64,000 nt of DNA from Streptosporangium becharense (GCF_014204985.1 NZ_JACHMP010000001.1:1426001-1490000), one strand, 5' to 3'. Counted from the stretch's first letter, positions 41,939 through 55,820 are shown. Program-made: numbers and translations. The notes: generated by a model not told the origin, from the sequence alone.

Positions 41939-42886
41939 TCAGCGCTCCAGCGCGGCCCACCGGGCGAGGACCTCGCGGGCGAGCTCGCGGTAGGCGCTGG
42001 CGCCGAGCGACGAGGAGTCGAAGCTGGTGATCGGCTCTCCGGCCACGGTCGCGTCGGGGAAGCGGACCGTCCGGTTGATCACCGTGTGGAAGACCTTGTC
42101 GCCGAACGCCTCCACCACCCGGGCCAGCACCTCGCGGCCGTGCAAGGTGCGGGCGTCGTACATTGTGGCGAGAAGACCCTCGATGACCAGCTCGTCGTTG
42201 ATGCGCTCCTGGACCTTGATGATCGTGTCCATGAGCAGCGCGACGCCGCGCAGCGCGAAGAACTCGCACTCCAGGGGGACCATGACGCCGTGGGCACAGG
42301 CCAGGGCGTTGATCGTGAGCAGCCCCAGGGAGGGCTGGCAGTCGATCAGGCACACGTCGTACTCGGGTAGCAGGGGTTTGATCACCCTCCCCAGCACCTG
42401 CTCGCGGGCGACCTCGGTGACGAGCTGGACCTCGGCCGCCGAAAGGTCGATGTTGCTGGGCAGCAGGTCCATGCCCTCGACGCCGGTCTCCAGCAGGACG
42501 TCCCTGGCGGTGATCTGCCGCTCCATGAGGAGGTTGTAGACCGTCAGGTCGAGCTGGAGAGGGTTGATCCCGAGGCCCACCGAGAGAGCGCCCTGGGGGT
42601 CGAAGTCGACCAGCAGGACCTTCAACCCGGCCTCCGCCAGCGCGGCGCCGAGGTTGATGGTGGTGGTCGTCTTGCCGACGCCGCCCTTCTGGTTGACCAT
42701 GGCGACGACCCGCGCCGGCCCGTGCACGGTCCGGGGGGGCGGGTCGGGGAAGACCGGGCGAGGCCGCCCGGTCGGGCCGAGGACACCCCCACTGTGAGGG
42801 GCCCCGGCGGTCTTGGTGTCACCCCAGGGATTCTCGGGGTTTGCGGGGGTCGTTCCCCGGATAGAACCGTCGGTGGTCACAGTCAC
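41939..42886 (-). CDS. parA: ParA/Soj-family ATPase
   Basis: Protein of 315 aa. The deviant Walker A NQKGGVGKTTTTINLGAALA (about 65-84) is intact, as are LLVDFDPQGALSVGLGIN and LIDCQPSLGLLTINAL. The N-terminal 55 residues are a flexible Pro/Gly-rich leader. No ParB gene follows, so this is the orphan ParA that often lies between xerD and scpA in actinobacteria. Its role in chromosome organisation is inferred. The GTG at 42886 has GGGAGG eight bases upstream. Confidence 0.93.
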   Translation of the reverse strand: MTVTTDGSIRGTTPANPENPWGDTKTAGAPHSGGVLGPTGRPRPVFPDPPPRTVHGPARVVAMVNQKGGVGKTTTTINLGAALAEAGLKVLLVDFDPQGALSVGLGINPLQLDLTVYNLLMERQITARDVLLETGVEGMDLLPSNIDLSAAEVQLVTEVAREQVLGRVIKPLLPEYDVCLIDCQPSLGLLTINALACAHGVMVPLECEFFALRGVALLMDTIIKVQERINDELVIEGLLATMYDARTLHGREVLARVVEAFGDKVFHTVINRTVRFPDATVAGEPITSFDSSSLGASAYRELAREVLARWAALER

Positions 42887-42985
42887 CAGTCGAACCTCCC
42901 TGACGGCCTCGAACCGGACCGTCCGGACGGACACTATGGCGTCAACACGTATGCGGCAAGGCGGCACGCCCGGACACAAGTAAGG

Positions 42986-43912
42986 TCAATGCCGCGTGCG
43001 CGGGCGCGCGGCGACACAGGCCTCGCGGAGCTCGTCGACCGTGACCTGGGTGTACACCTGGGTGGTGGTCACCGAGGCGTGGCCGAGCAGTTCCTGAACC
43101 ACCCTAACGTCCGCACCCCCGTCCAGGAGGTGCGTTGCGAACGAATGTCGCAACATGTGAGGCGAGACGCCCTCCAGCCCGCCGCGCTCGGCGGCGGCCT
43201 GGAGAACCTCCCAGGCCCCCTGGCGGGTCAGCCGCCCGCCCCGGGCGTTGAGGAAGAGCCCCGGCCCGCCCCGGCCCCGCGAGGCGATGCACGGGCGGGC
43301 CCCGGTCAGGTAGGCGCCCATGGCGTCCCTGGCGAAACGGCCCAGAGGCACCAGCCGGGTGCGTCCGCCCTTGCCGCGCAGCCGCACCCGCTGGGCGCCG
43401 GCCGTCAGGTCGACGTCGTCCACGGTGAGCCCCACCGCCTCGGAGATCCGCGCGCCGGTGCCGTACAGCAGTTCCAGCAGCGCGCGGTTGCGCAGCGTCA
43501 GCGGAGCGCCGTCGGGGCCGGAGGCGGCGATCAGGCGCTCCACCTCGTCGACGCTGATCGCCCGGGGCTGCCTGCGGAGCTGGCGCGGTGGTCGCACGTC
43601 ATGGGCCGGGTCGTGCGGGCAGACGCCCCGGCTCAGCGCGAACCGGTGCAGGCCGCGCACCGCGGAGACGGCCCGCGCCGCCGAGCTGGCGACGAGGGCC
43701 TGGTGCTTGTCGTCGCCCTCCTTGAGCACGGTCAGGAAGGCGGCGACGTCGTCCTGCGCCACCTCCCGGAAGGTGGCGCGGCCACGGCGCCTCAGGTACT
43801 CCACGTACCGGACGAGATCACGGCGATAGGAGGCCAGGGTGTTGGCCGCCAGACCACGCTCCACCGCCAGGTGGGTGAGGTAGCTGGACAGGACGGCCTC
43901 CGTCTCGCTCAG
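42986..43912 (-). CDS. xerD: Site-specific tyrosine recombinase XerD
   Basis: Protein of about 308 aa. The core-binding domain includes [20 protein letters not shown]. The catalytic domain has the arginine in [38 protein letters not shown] with the nucleophilic tyrosine, as XerD should. It resolves chromosome dimers with XerC at dif. The frame is open back to the NUDIX stop, with only CAG GAG GAG ATT CTG before conserved AGC GAG codons. The start must therefore be the non-standard CTG at 43912 (or ATT one codon earlier), with GGAGGAG just upstream, unless a GTG at 43864 is used, which would remove 16 conserved residues. Confidence 0.9.
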   Translation of the reverse strand: MSETEAVLSSYLTHLAVERGLAANTLASYRRDLVRYVEYLRRRGRATFREVAQDDVAAFLTVLKEGDDKHQALVASSAARAVSAVRGLHRFALSRGVCPHDPAHDVRPPRQLRRQPRAISVDEVERLIAASGPDGAPLTLRNRALLELLYGTGARISEAVGLTVDDVDLTAGAQRVRLRGKGGRTRLVPLGRFARDAMGAYLTGARPCIASRGRGGPGLFLNARGGRLTRQGAWEVLQAAAERGGLEGVSPHMLRHSFATHLLDGGADVRVVQELLGHASVTTTQVYTQVTVDELREACVAARPRTRH

Positions 43913-43924
43913 AATCTCCTCCTG

Positions 43925-46263
<2,339 letters not shown>

Positions 46264-46401
46264 TTACAGATCAGTCGGCACATCCTGATGAATGGCCGTA
46301 AGGTCCACGGGCTCTCAGAATATCAAACGACGCCGGTGAAGTGCCCGGATATCCGGCCCCGCGTTCCCGCCGAACCCGACCAAGCGGTAACTTGAGCCGT
46401 T

Positions 46402-47196
46402 ATGTCACTTCGTGGTGCGGTACGGCGCGCCGTGGGCACTCTCATCCACCGTAGCTGGGCGGCGGTCCGCAGGGCCGGCGCCGTCAGCCCCGCGAGCCCC
46501 GCCGGTTACCGCTTCCGGCGGCTCGGCGAGGGCGCCTGTCTGTCGTTCCCGCCCGGAGCCATTTTCGGCGAGGCCTGGATCGAGATCGGCGACCACACCC
46601 TCATCGGCGAGCGGGTCTCCATCTCCGCCGGCATGGGCCCGGGGGTCGACCTGGGCCCGGACTCGATCGTGCGGATCGGCGGGAGCTGCTCGATCGGCCG
46701 GGGCAGCCACATCGTGGGCCATCAGTCGATCGACATCGGCGACCACGTCTTCACCGGCCCGTACGTCTACATAACCGACCAGAACCACGTCTACGACGAC
46801 CCGGAGACGCCGATCGGCCGCCAGTGGCCGCGCAACAACCCCGTGGTGATCGGTTCGGGGTCGTGGCTGGGCACCGGCGCGATCATCCTGCCGGGCACCC
46901 GGATCGGCAGGCAGTGCGTGGTCGCGGGCGGGGCCGTGGTACGCGGGACGTTTCCCGACCACAGCGTGGTCGCCGGCATCCCGGCCAAGGTGGTGCGCCG
47001 CTACACGCCCGGCCAGGGATGGCTCCCGCCCCACCTGAGCGGCAACGCCGCGATCGGGGCCGAGCCCTCCGGGCCGCACGAACCCGCCGGGCAGATCGAA
47101 CCCTCCGGGCCGCACGAACCCGCCGGGCCGCACGAGCCGCACGAGCAGATCGAACCCGCCGGGCAGATCGAACCCGCCGAACTACGGAATCCATGA
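46402..47196 (+). CDS. Hexapeptide-repeat acyltransferase with repeat-rich C-terminal tail
   Basis: Protein of 264 aa. From about residue 55 to 205 it is a left-handed beta-helix of hexapeptide repeats (IEIGDHTLIGERVSIS, GSHIVGHQSIDIGDH, IGSGSWLGTGAIILPGTRIG), ending VVAGIPAKVVRRY, as in LacA/NodL/maltose-type O-acetyltransferases. The histidine in YITDQNHVYDD is the likely catalytic base. The last 50 residues are a low-complexity tail of EPAG/GPHEPAG/QIEP units encoded by DNA repeats. The substrate is probably a sugar or polysaccharide. Only a weak ribosome site precedes the ATG. Confidence 0.85.
   Translation: MSLRGAVRRAVGTLIHRSWAAVRRAGAVSPASPAGYRFRRLGEGACLSFPPGAIFGEAWIEIGDHTLIGERVSISAGMGPGVDLGPDSIVRIGGSCSIGRGSHIVGHQSIDIGDHVFTGPYVYITDQNHVYDDPETPIGRQWPRNNPVVIGSGSWLGTGAIILPGTRIGRQCVVAGGAVVRGTFPDHSVVAGIPAKVVRRYTPGQGWLPPHLSGNAAIGAEPSGPHEPAGQIEPSGPHEPAGPHEPHEQIEPAGQIEPAELRNP
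47060..47187. repeat. Imperfect tandem repeats in acyltransferase tail
   Basis: Units built from CCGGGCCGCACGAACC and CGGGCAGATCGAACC words alternate and encode GPHEPA and GQIEPA/S. The array is in frame and lies at the extreme 3' end of the gene. Confidence 0.75.
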
Positions 47197-47280
47197 GTTC
47201 GGCAACGGGAATACGCGAGGCCCGGGATCGATGAGGGGTCCGCGATCGTTGGGGGGAGAAGAGGACACGACGGAGGTGCG

Positions 47281-47874
47281 ATGCTCGCGGCGCTGACCGG
47301 GCTCGGGCTCTCCACCGCGGCGGGGCTCAACGCCTACATCCCGCTGCTGGTGGTCGGCCTGCTGGCCAACTTCACCGACCACGTGCGACTGCCGCCGGAG
47401 TTCGCCTGGCTGGCCGACGGGTGGGTGCTGGGCATCATCGGCGTGCTGCTCCTGGCCGAGTTCGTGCTCGACAAGGTGCCGGTGGTCGACAGCGTCAACG
47501 ACATGATCCAGACCGTCGTCCGCCCGGCGTCCGGCGGAGTGGTGTTCAGCGCGACGGAGGCCGCGGCCCGGCTGGACGGGTCGTCCTGGATGAGTGACCG
47601 CCCCTGGATCGGTTGGGTGCTGGGCATCGGGATCGCACTGGCCGTACACGTGATGAAGTCGGTCACCAGGCCGGTGGTCAACGCCGGCACGGCCGGGGTC
47701 GGCGCACCCGTGGTCAGCACGGTGGAGGACGCCGGGTCACTCGGCATCAGCCTGGTGGCGGTCTTCCTGCCGGTCCTGGTCGTCGTGGTGGTGGCGGGGC
47801 TGGCGCTGTCGGCCTGGTGGGCGACCCGGCGGATCCGCCGCCGGCGTCGCCCCACCGGACTGGGCCCGGCATGA
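47281..47874 (+). CDS. DUF4126 family membrane protein
   Basis: Protein of 197 aa with about five hydrophobic segments. The start LAALTGLGLSTAAGLNAYIP (about 2-21), followed by LLVVGLLANF and later EFVLDKVPVVDSVNDMIQTV, is the DUF4126 signature. The C-terminus ends in an Arg-rich cytoplasmic tail. Function unknown; the family has been proposed only on sequence grounds. GGAGGTG lies five bases before the ATG. It may be cotranscribed with the acyltransferase 84 bases upstream. Confidence 0.8.
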   Translation: MLAALTGLGLSTAAGLNAYIPLLVVGLLANFTDHVRLPPEFAWLADGWVLGIIGVLLLAEFVLDKVPVVDSVNDMIQTVVRPASGGVVFSATEAAARLDGSSWMSDRPWIGWVLGIGIALAVHVMKSVTRPVVNAGTAGVGAPVVSTVEDAGSLGISLVAVFLPVLVVVVVAGLALSAWWATRRIRRRRRPTGLGPA

Positions 47875-48160
47875 CCCGTCTCCGGCGGTTACCCCCGTCT
47901 TCTCCTCCCCCGCACCTCGACCGCGTGGTCCAGACAACCGTCGCCGGCGCTCACTGTCTGCGACCGCCGCGGCCCGGCCCCGCCCTCCCCGCACCACGGC
48001 CGTGCCCGCCCCTCTGCCGCACGGCCCCGGACTTCGTCGCCGGCCCCCTCGGCGGCCGGTTCCGGACCGTCCGGCCCCCTTGTCCCCACGGCTTCGGCAC
48101 CCGCGACCACACGGGCACGCGGGATATGCTCGAAGCATCTCGTCCAGCCCCTGTCGGGAG

Positions 48161-48775
48161 GTGGCTCCGATCGGCGATCTGCTCATCGTCCTGCTGGTGA
48201 TCCTGCTGTTCCTCTTCCTGCTGGGAGCGGCTGGGCTCTACCTGCTCGTCAAGGTCGGCAAGAAGGCAGCGAAGAAGGCCAGGAAGGTCTCCACCCGTGT
48301 CGCCACCAACATGGCGGCCATGGGCACCGGTGACGCCGCGGAGACCGAACGGATGCGCCTGGACCTGCGTCGCGAGGTCTCACTGACCCGCCAGGCCGTC
48401 GACGGCGCGCTGGGCGACGGATGGGGCCTGGGCGACCTCCCCCAGCTCGTCGCCGAGATCTCGGCGCACGCCGAGCAACTGGACGCCCAGCTCGCCCGGT
48501 ACGCCCAGGAGCGGCGCGTGTCGGCCTACGTCGACCACACCGCCCTCGGCCGCCTGCGCGAGCACCACGCCAAGCTGACCACGTCCTGTGCCCGGATCCG
48601 CGCCGACCTGCGCAATGACCAGATGGCGCACACGGCCGGGAACATCGACGAGATCCAGAACCGCACGAATCTGGAGATCGAGGCGCGCCGCCGGGCCCCC
48701 GACCCGCTCGACGAGATCGACGAGCTCTACAACCGCACGATGATCAACCGCTCCCAGCCGGACGAGCTGCGCTGA
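48161..48775 (+). CDS. Hypothetical membrane-anchored helical protein
   Basis: Protein of about 204 aa. One N-terminal membrane helix (DLLIVLLVILLFLFLLGAAG, about 5-24) is followed by a basic run KVGKKAAKKARK. A soluble, mostly helical domain follows, with LDAQLARYAQERRVSAYVDH and a NRTNLEIEARRR region. It resembles a bitopic anchor for a cytoplasmic coiled-coil domain; no family is recognised. The GTG at 48161 abuts GGGAG, which is too close, so the real start may be a few codons further in. The upstream 286 bases hold no gene. Confidence 0.6.
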   Translation: MAPIGDLLIVLLVILLFLFLLGAAGLYLLVKVGKKAAKKARKVSTRVATNMAAMGTGDAAETERMRLDLRREVSLTRQAVDGALGDGWGLGDLPQLVAEISAHAEQLDAQLARYAQERRVSAYVDHTALGRLREHHAKLTTSCARIRADLRNDQMAHTAGNIDEIQNRTNLEIEARRRAPDPLDEIDELYNRTMINRSQPDELR

Positions 48776-49035
48776 TCCGCGACTGATCCACGGCCGGGCC
48801 GGCACCCGGTCGAGGCGGCCTCTCCGGAGCCGGTCGAGCGGATCACCCGCGCAGACCGCTCCGCCCCCGCCGACACCCCCCGCCTGGAGCCACCGGTGGG
48901 CGAAGCCGGGCCGGGCTCCTGCCCGGCCCGGCCTCGATCCGCGTCCGTGGCGGCATTCCTGCGAAGCGGGCACGGACGGTGGCATGATGACCCCGTCGAG
49001 CGATATCTCGGGGTGTCGCCGAAGGAGAACCTTTG

Positions 49036-49617
49036 ATGACAGCCGCCTTGCCTGAGTGGTTCCACCTGGGGCCGGAGGGCGGCTGGACCGCCGACATGCT
49101 CGATCGTCTTCCTCCCGATGCGCCCCCGCACGTCGAACTGATCGACGGGTCACTCATCACGAGGTCTCCGCAGACCGCCGTCCACATGCTCATGCTCCGG
49201 CTCCTTGAGCGTGCGCTCACCCCCCCGGACAACCTCATCGTCGTCCGGGAGATGAGCGTGACGCTCGGCATCCGGCAGCGGCCCGAACCCGACATCATGG
49301 TGGTCACGAGATCGGCGCTGACGAGCCTGAAGACGACCTCGTTCAAGCCGGAGGACGTTCGTCTTGTGGTCGAGGTGGTCTCTCCGGAGTCGGTCGAGCG
49401 GGATCGGAGTACCAAACCCATCAAGTATTCCGACGCCGGGATCAAACACCTCTGGCGTGTGGAGCAGGAAGACGATCGGCCCGTCGTCTACACCTTCGAG
49501 CTGGAACCCTCGGTCAGGGCCTATGTCCCGACCGGCATCCACCGAGGGCGACTGAGGACGGACATCGGGTTCGAGGTCGACATCGAGCTGGATCTCGAGA
49601 AGTTCATCGGCCCTTGA
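49036..49617 (+). CDS. Uma2-family (DUF820) putative endonuclease
   Basis: Protein of 193 aa. The restriction-endonuclease-like fold of the family is visible: VELIDGSLI (about 36-44), then RPEPDIMVVTRSAL (about 79-92) with the catalytic aspartate, and LVVEVVSPESVERDRSTKPI (about 107-126) with the Glu-x-Ser and lysine positions. These genes are widespread in actinomycetes and cyanobacteria and often numerous, but targets are unknown. GAAGGAG lies eight bases before the ATG at 49036. It is convergent with uvrB. Confidence 0.85.
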   Translation: MTAALPEWFHLGPEGGWTADMLDRLPPDAPPHVELIDGSLITRSPQTAVHMLMLRLLERALTPPDNLIVVREMSVTLGIRQRPEPDIMVVTRSALTSLKTTSFKPEDVRLVVEVVSPESVERDRSTKPIKYSDAGIKHLWRVEQEDDRPVVYTFELEPSVRAYVPTGIHRGRLRTDIGFEVDIELDLEKFIGP

Positions 49618-49619
49618 GT

Positions 49620-49677
49620 CCCGGCCCCGGCCCGTTCCTTCCGCGGGGCCGGGGCAGAAACGGGCCGGAAAGGCCCG

Positions 49678-49678
<1 letters not shown>
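49620..49678. terminator. Two hairpins between Uma2 and uvrB
   Basis: CCCGGCCCCG (49620-49629) pairs with CGGGGCCGGG (49644-49653). A second stem, ACGGGCC-GGAAA-GGCCCGT (49660-49678), follows and touches the uvrB stop. Together they can end both convergent transcripts. Confidence 0.6.
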
Positions 49679-51789
<2,111 letters not shown>

Positions 51790-51956
51790 CTGACCCACTG
51801 TAGGCGGAGCCCCCGACAGTTCTTCCCCGGAAGGCCGCGCCGGGTTCAACCGCGCGACAAGCGAGCCGCAAGCGTCACCTACTTGACTGTTGTCGTGCGA
51901 ACGCTCACCAAGCGTGATATATCGGCCTTTCGACATGCGATGACTCCGGAGGTTTG

Positions 51957-53585
51957 ATGTCCCGGCCAAGAGAAGCCATGCAGTCCGCGCTCGCCGCGGC
52001 CCAGGCGATAGGACAGGGCGGAGACGTACGCCAGGTGGTCGGGCAGGCGGTCGAACAGCTCGCCGGGCAGTTGCCCGGGGAGAAGGGCTTCGCACTCAAC
52101 GCCTCCGACTTCGTCGCCGCCCGCGACCAGGCGGCCTCGGTGGGGACGCTCATCGAGGCGCGCAGCGTGTCGCTCGGCGAGGCCGGGGAGGTCGTCAACC
52201 GCAGCTTCACCGCCAAGGGCCCGGGCGGCGAGCCGGTCCACGTCATATCTCCGGTCGTGATCCCCAAGAGCGGCACCGCCCGGATGGTCCTCCCGCTGGT
52301 CGTCCTGGCGGTGCTCGGACTGGCCGGGCTCCTCGCCACCGGCCTGCCCGACGGCGCCCGCGCGTTGTTCGGCCCGCACTACTGGGCGGTGCTCGTGCTG
52401 GCCGCGGCGTTCCTGTGGTGGCGCCGGAGCGTGGTCATGGTGCCCGAGGGCTGCAAGGCCCTCATCACCAAGTTCGGCAAGCTCGTGCAGGTCGCCGACC
52501 CCGGCCGGGTGACGCTGTTCAACCCGTGGAAGCGGGTGAGCTACATCGTCAACACCACCCGCGAGTACCCCTTCAACGCACCAATCCGCGAGGCCCCCAC
52601 CCAGCAGGGCGTCAAGGCCAGCGTCGACCTCTTCCTGCAGTTCCGGATCGAGAATCCGGCCGAGTTCATCTTCGTGCTCGGCTCGGTCAGCGGCTTCCAG
52701 GCCAAGCTGCAGAACGCCATCAGCGAGGTCACCCGCTCCCTCATCTACGCCCAGCGCGCCGAGGAGATCTACGACCTGGTCGGCGAGAGCACCATGGGCA
52801 TGCTGGACAGCCTCAACCAGCAGTTCCTGCCCGCCGTCCGGCTCACCGATGTGAACATCACCCACGCCGAGCCGTCCAGCCAGGAGTACCGGATGGACCT
52901 GGCCGCCCCGGAGATGATCAGGGTCGCCAAGGAGGCGTACACCTACGAGTACGAGCTCCAGCTCCGCAAGGAGCAGAACGAGGGTGACCTGGTCAAGGAG
53001 CTGGCCGGCCTGCAGGAGCAGCTGTCCGCCATCCAGGCCGAGATCGCCGGCTACCAGGCCCGGATGGACACCGCGCTGGAGCGGGCGTCCCACCAGGCCA
53101 AGGCCCAGGCCAGCCAGCGGATGGTGGAGGCGGAGTCGACCGCCAAGGCCAACGCGGCGCTGCTGGAGGCCCAGGCGCTGGACATCCGGGCGCTGAGCGC
53201 CGCGGAGGCCCCGGAGATCCTCGACTACCGCTTCCAGCAGGACCTGCTCGACAAGCTGGAGGCGGTCGCCGCCCACCTGCCCCGGGTGGTCCAGGTGGGC
53301 GAGACCACCGACATCGACCTGCTCGCCCTGGCCCGGCAGCTGGTCGGCACCCGCGAGACGCAGCTGTTCTCCGAGGCGGACATGGCCGCGATCAGGGCAC
53401 GGATGGTCGAGATCGGCGACCGTGTCGAGGGACGCGCGGCCGAGATCGGCGCCCTGCTCAACCCGCCCGCCGAGGCGACCGTGCCCGACGCGACCGCGAC
53501 CACCGCGACCGCGTCCGCCCCGGCCCGGGAGACGCCGGCCCCTTCCGTACGGGAAGCGGACGCCGCCGCGCGGGAGGAGATGTGA
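51957..53585 (+). CDS. SPFH/band 7 (flotillin-like) protein, first of pair
   Basis: Protein of 542 aa. A soluble N-terminal region of about 105 residues precedes two hydrophobic segments ([20 protein letters not shown] and [14 protein letters not shown]). The SPFH domain runs from [20 protein letters not shown] (about 158-177) to about 340, followed by a long Ala/Glu/Gln-rich coiled coil and a Thr/Ala/Pro-rich tail. SPFH proteins form membrane-bound oligomeric scaffolds. CGGAGG precedes the ATG. A second SPFH gene and spo0M follow in the same direction. Confidence 0.85.
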   Translation: MSRPREAMQSALAAAQAIGQGGDVRQVVGQAVEQLAGQLPGEKGFALNASDFVAARDQAASVGTLIEARSVSLGEAGEVVNRSFTAKGPGGEPVHVISPVVIPKSGTARMVLPLVVLAVLGLAGLLATGLPDGARALFGPHYWAVLVLAAAFLWWRRSVVMVPEGCKALITKFGKLVQVADPGRVTLFNPWKRVSYIVNTTREYPFNAPIREAPTQQGVKASVDLFLQFRIENPAEFIFVLGSVSGFQAKLQNAISEVTRSLIYAQRAEEIYDLVGESTMGMLDSLNQQFLPAVRLTDVNITHAEPSSQEYRMDLAAPEMIRVAKEAYTYEYELQLRKEQNEGDLVKELAGLQEQLSAIQAEIAGYQARMDTALERASHQAKAQASQRMVEAESTAKANAALLEAQALDIRALSAAEAPEILDYRFQQDLLDKLEAVAAHLPRVVQVGETTDIDLLALARQLVGTRETQLFSEADMAAIRARMVEIGDRVEGRAAEIGALLNPPAEATVPDATATTATASAPARETPAPSVREADAAAREEM

Positions 53586-53592
53586 GAGGCGC

Positions 53593-53730
53593 ATGGGCGA
53601 CCGGGTCATGACAGGTGTGAAGAACGGTGCACGGCCGGCGACCGGGGAACGGCCCCGGCACGGTGAGCGGAGCGATCCACGGCGGACGAGCGGCCCGCGC
53701 GGCGGGCGAGGAAGGGTGAGCGACCGGTGA
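53593..53730 (+). CDS. Possible 45-residue basic peptide between the two SPFH genes
   Basis: ATG 53593, with GAGAGG just upstream, opens a 45-codon frame rich in Arg, Gly and Pro (GERPRHGERSDPRRTSGPRG). Its stop overlaps the start of the next SPFH gene in a GTGA arrangement, and the start is 7 bases after the preceding stop. The coupling pattern argues that it is translated. Composition alone cannot prove it; it may only be a translational bridge. Confidence 0.35.
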   Translation: MGDRVMTGVKNGARPATGERPRHGERSDPRRTSGPRGGRGRVSDR

Positions 53731-54974
53731 GCAGGGAGTTTTCGAAGATCAAGGAGTCCCTGGCCTCGTGGTCGGAGATCCGCCAGCTGTTGCGCGGCGG
53801 CGAGTCAGGGCAGCTGGTCCCGGTCGTGATCCCCAAGGACCGGCGGGGCTTCGCCTGGGTGACGATGCTGCTCCTGGCGCTCTACCTGGCCGGCACGGCC
53901 GTGTTCGCCGGTGGGGCGCTGGCGCTCCTGGCCGCGGTCGCCGCCGTGTTCTCCCTGGTGGTCGGCCTGGTGTGGATGTGGCGCCGGGCGATCATCGAGA
54001 TCGAGGAGGGCACCACCGGCGTGCGCAGCCGGTGGGGCGCCATCGTCGGCACCCTGCCGCCCGGACGGCACTACCTGTGGCTGCCGTGGGACCGGGTGGA
54101 CGCGGTGGTCGACACCTCCACCGAGATCCCCTACTCGGCGCCCATCGCCGCCTGCCCGACGGCGGAGAACGTCCCACTGAAGTCGATCGAGTTCTTCCTG
54201 AAGTTCCGCATCGTCGACCCGGTGGCCTTCGTCCGTACCATCGGCGCCGGTAACTTCGACCTGGTGCTCAGCAGCGCCGTCCAGGACGCCATCCGCCAGC
54301 GCAGCCGCCTGGTCCACACCGAGCGCGCCTACGACCTGCGCGGCTCCGACGTGGGTGACATGCAGGAGCTGCTGACCCGACAGCTGGGCCGGTACGGGGT
54401 GCGCATCACCGGCGCCAACATCCCGGACGTGCAGCTGCCCGACCAGTACCAGCAGCACCTGGCCACCCGGGAGAAGGTCGCCAAGGAGCTGTCGGCCTTC
54501 GAGCGGGAGTGGGAGCTCACCCGCAAGCGACGGATCGACACCCTCCTGATGGAGATCGAACGCGCCAAGAAGACGCGTGACGCGCGTATCGTCGAGGTGA
54601 GAGCCGCCGCCAACACCGCGCGTAAGGACGTCGCCCGCATGCTGGAGGAACACGAGACCGAGGCGCAGCGGGTGCGCTGGGAGATCGAGGCCAAGGGCCG
54701 CGCCGAGCTCACCGCGGCGGAGAACGAGGCGAAGGGGCTGCGCAGGCTGGCCGACTCCTACCGCGACAACCGCGCCGTGCTCCAGTACGAGCTGGCCCGC
54801 CGCCGGCTCGACGTGGGCGCCAAGCTGGCCGAGAGCGCCCCGCGTCCCGTCGTCGTCCGCACCTCCGGCGCCTCCGGCGACGCCTCCGCCCTGTCCACTA
54901 TGCTCCTGGCTCAGATCCTGCCCCAGCTCGGCGGCACGAACGGCCAGGTCAAGCCCCCCGCACAGTCTCACTGA
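53727..54974 (+). CDS. SPFH/band 7 (flotillin-like) protein, second of pair
   Basis: Protein of 415 aa. The N-terminus has the same ESGQLVPVVIPKD-type lead-in as the [11 protein letters not shown] of its upstream neighbour, then two membrane segments (about 44-80), then an SPFH domain (IIEIEEGTTGVRSRWGAIVG, about 88-107, to about 250) and a highly charged coiled coil (about 250-360). The shared layout suggests the two arose by duplication and form a mixed scaffold. The GTG overlaps the small upstream frame. spo0M starts 26 bases downstream. Confidence 0.83.
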   Translation: MSREFSKIKESLASWSEIRQLLRGGESGQLVPVVIPKDRRGFAWVTMLLLALYLAGTAVFAGGALALLAAVAAVFSLVVGLVWMWRRAIIEIEEGTTGVRSRWGAIVGTLPPGRHYLWLPWDRVDAVVDTSTEIPYSAPIAACPTAENVPLKSIEFFLKFRIVDPVAFVRTIGAGNFDLVLSSAVQDAIRQRSRLVHTERAYDLRGSDVGDMQELLTRQLGRYGVRITGANIPDVQLPDQYQQHLATREKVAKELSAFEREWELTRKRRIDTLLMEIERAKKTRDARIVEVRAAANTARKDVARMLEEHETEAQRVRWEIEAKGRAELTAAENEAKGLRRLADSYRDNRAVLQYELARRRLDVGAKLAESAPRPVVVRTSGASGDASALSTMLLAQILPQLGGTNGQVKPPAQSH

Positions 54975-55000
54975 GAAGTCTCTATCCCCTGGGAGTCCAG

Positions 55001-55771
55001 ATGGTGTTCCGCAAACTGATGGCCGCGTTCGGGGCCGGTGTCGAGGTCGACACCGTCCTGCAGAACTCGCAGGTCCGTCCCGGTGAGCTCCTGCGCGGGC
55101 AGGTCAACTTCCGCGGCGGCGGCTCCGACTACAAGGTGGAGGGCATCTTCATCGACTTCACCGCGGTCGTCGAGGTCGAGAGCGGTGACAACGAGTACAA
55201 GACGACCTACAGCTTCCTGCGTCAGCAGATCACCGGGCCGTTCCACCTCGCCGCCGGCGCCCCCCAGTCGGCTCCGTTCGAGATCCAGGTTCCCTGGGAG
55301 ACCCCGATCAGCGCCATCGGCGGCTACCCGCTGCGCGGCATGCAGCTCGGCGTCTCCACCGAGCTCGCCCTGGCCGGCGCGCTCGACAAGGGCGACCTCG
55401 ACCCGCTGTTCGTCAACCCGCTGCCCGCCCAGGACCACCTGCTCGGCGCGCTGGACAACATGGGCTTCCGCTTCAAGAAGGCCGACCTGGAGCGCGGCAC
55501 CCTGCACGGCTCGCACATGCCGTTCTTCCAGGAGATCGAGTACTACGCCGGTGGCGAGTACCACCGCCACTTCAACGAGCTGGAGCTCACCTTCATCGCC
55601 GGCCCGCAGGCGATGGACGTGATCCTGGAGGCCGACAAGCGCGGCAGCTTCGGCTCCAGCCACGACACCTACAGCCGCTTCACCGTCCACTACACCGACC
55701 ACCCCGGCCAGGTGGAGCAGTCGCTGAGGGCGGGCCTGCAGGCCATGGCCCACAAGCGCGGCTGGTTCTGA
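55001..55771 (+). CDS. spo0M: Sporulation-control protein Spo0M family
   Basis: Protein of 256 aa, the usual length. It opens MVFRKLMAAFGAGVEVDTVL and has PGELLRGQVNFRGGGSDYKV (about 26-45), an arrestin-like beta-sandwich, then PWETPISAIGGYPLRGMQLG (about 98-117). The C-terminal half holds the FFQEIEYYAGGEYHRHFNEL block. Spo0M influences sporulation and cell shape in Bacillus; the mechanism is not settled. GGGAG precedes the ATG. It is the last gene of the SPFH-SPFH-Spo0M unit and is followed by a very strong terminator. Confidence 0.93.
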   Translation: MVFRKLMAAFGAGVEVDTVLQNSQVRPGELLRGQVNFRGGGSDYKVEGIFIDFTAVVEVESGDNEYKTTYSFLRQQITGPFHLAAGAPQSAPFEIQVPWETPISAIGGYPLRGMQLGVSTELALAGALDKGDLDPLFVNPLPAQDHLLGALDNMGFRFKKADLERGTLHGSHMPFFQEIEYYAGGEYHRHFNELELTFIAGPQAMDVILEADKRGSFGSSHDTYSRFTVHYTDHPGQVEQSLRAGLQAMAHKRGWF

Positions 55772-55783
55772 GCTTTTCCGCGT

Positions 55784-55820
55784 ACGGGTGTGCCCTGGTC
55801 GCCAGGGCACACCCGTTTTT
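55784..55820 (+). terminator. Rho-independent terminator of the SPFH-spo0M operon
   Basis: ACGGGTGTGCCCTGG (55784-55798) pairs perfectly with CCAGGGCACACCCGT (55802-55816), three-base loop, followed by TTTTT. It is the only hairpin with a clear T-run in the window. Confidence 0.95.

Noticed and set aside
41939-42886. parS sites or a ParB gene next to parA
   Set aside because: None was found; the gene belongs to the orphan ParA type in the xerD-scpA context.
51882-51916. Promoter for the SPFH operon at TTGACT or TTGTCG with TGATAT
   Set aside because: The spacing is 19 bases or more in each case, so the evidence is too weak. A short ACGCT-CACCA-AGCGT palindrome is also present but not specific.
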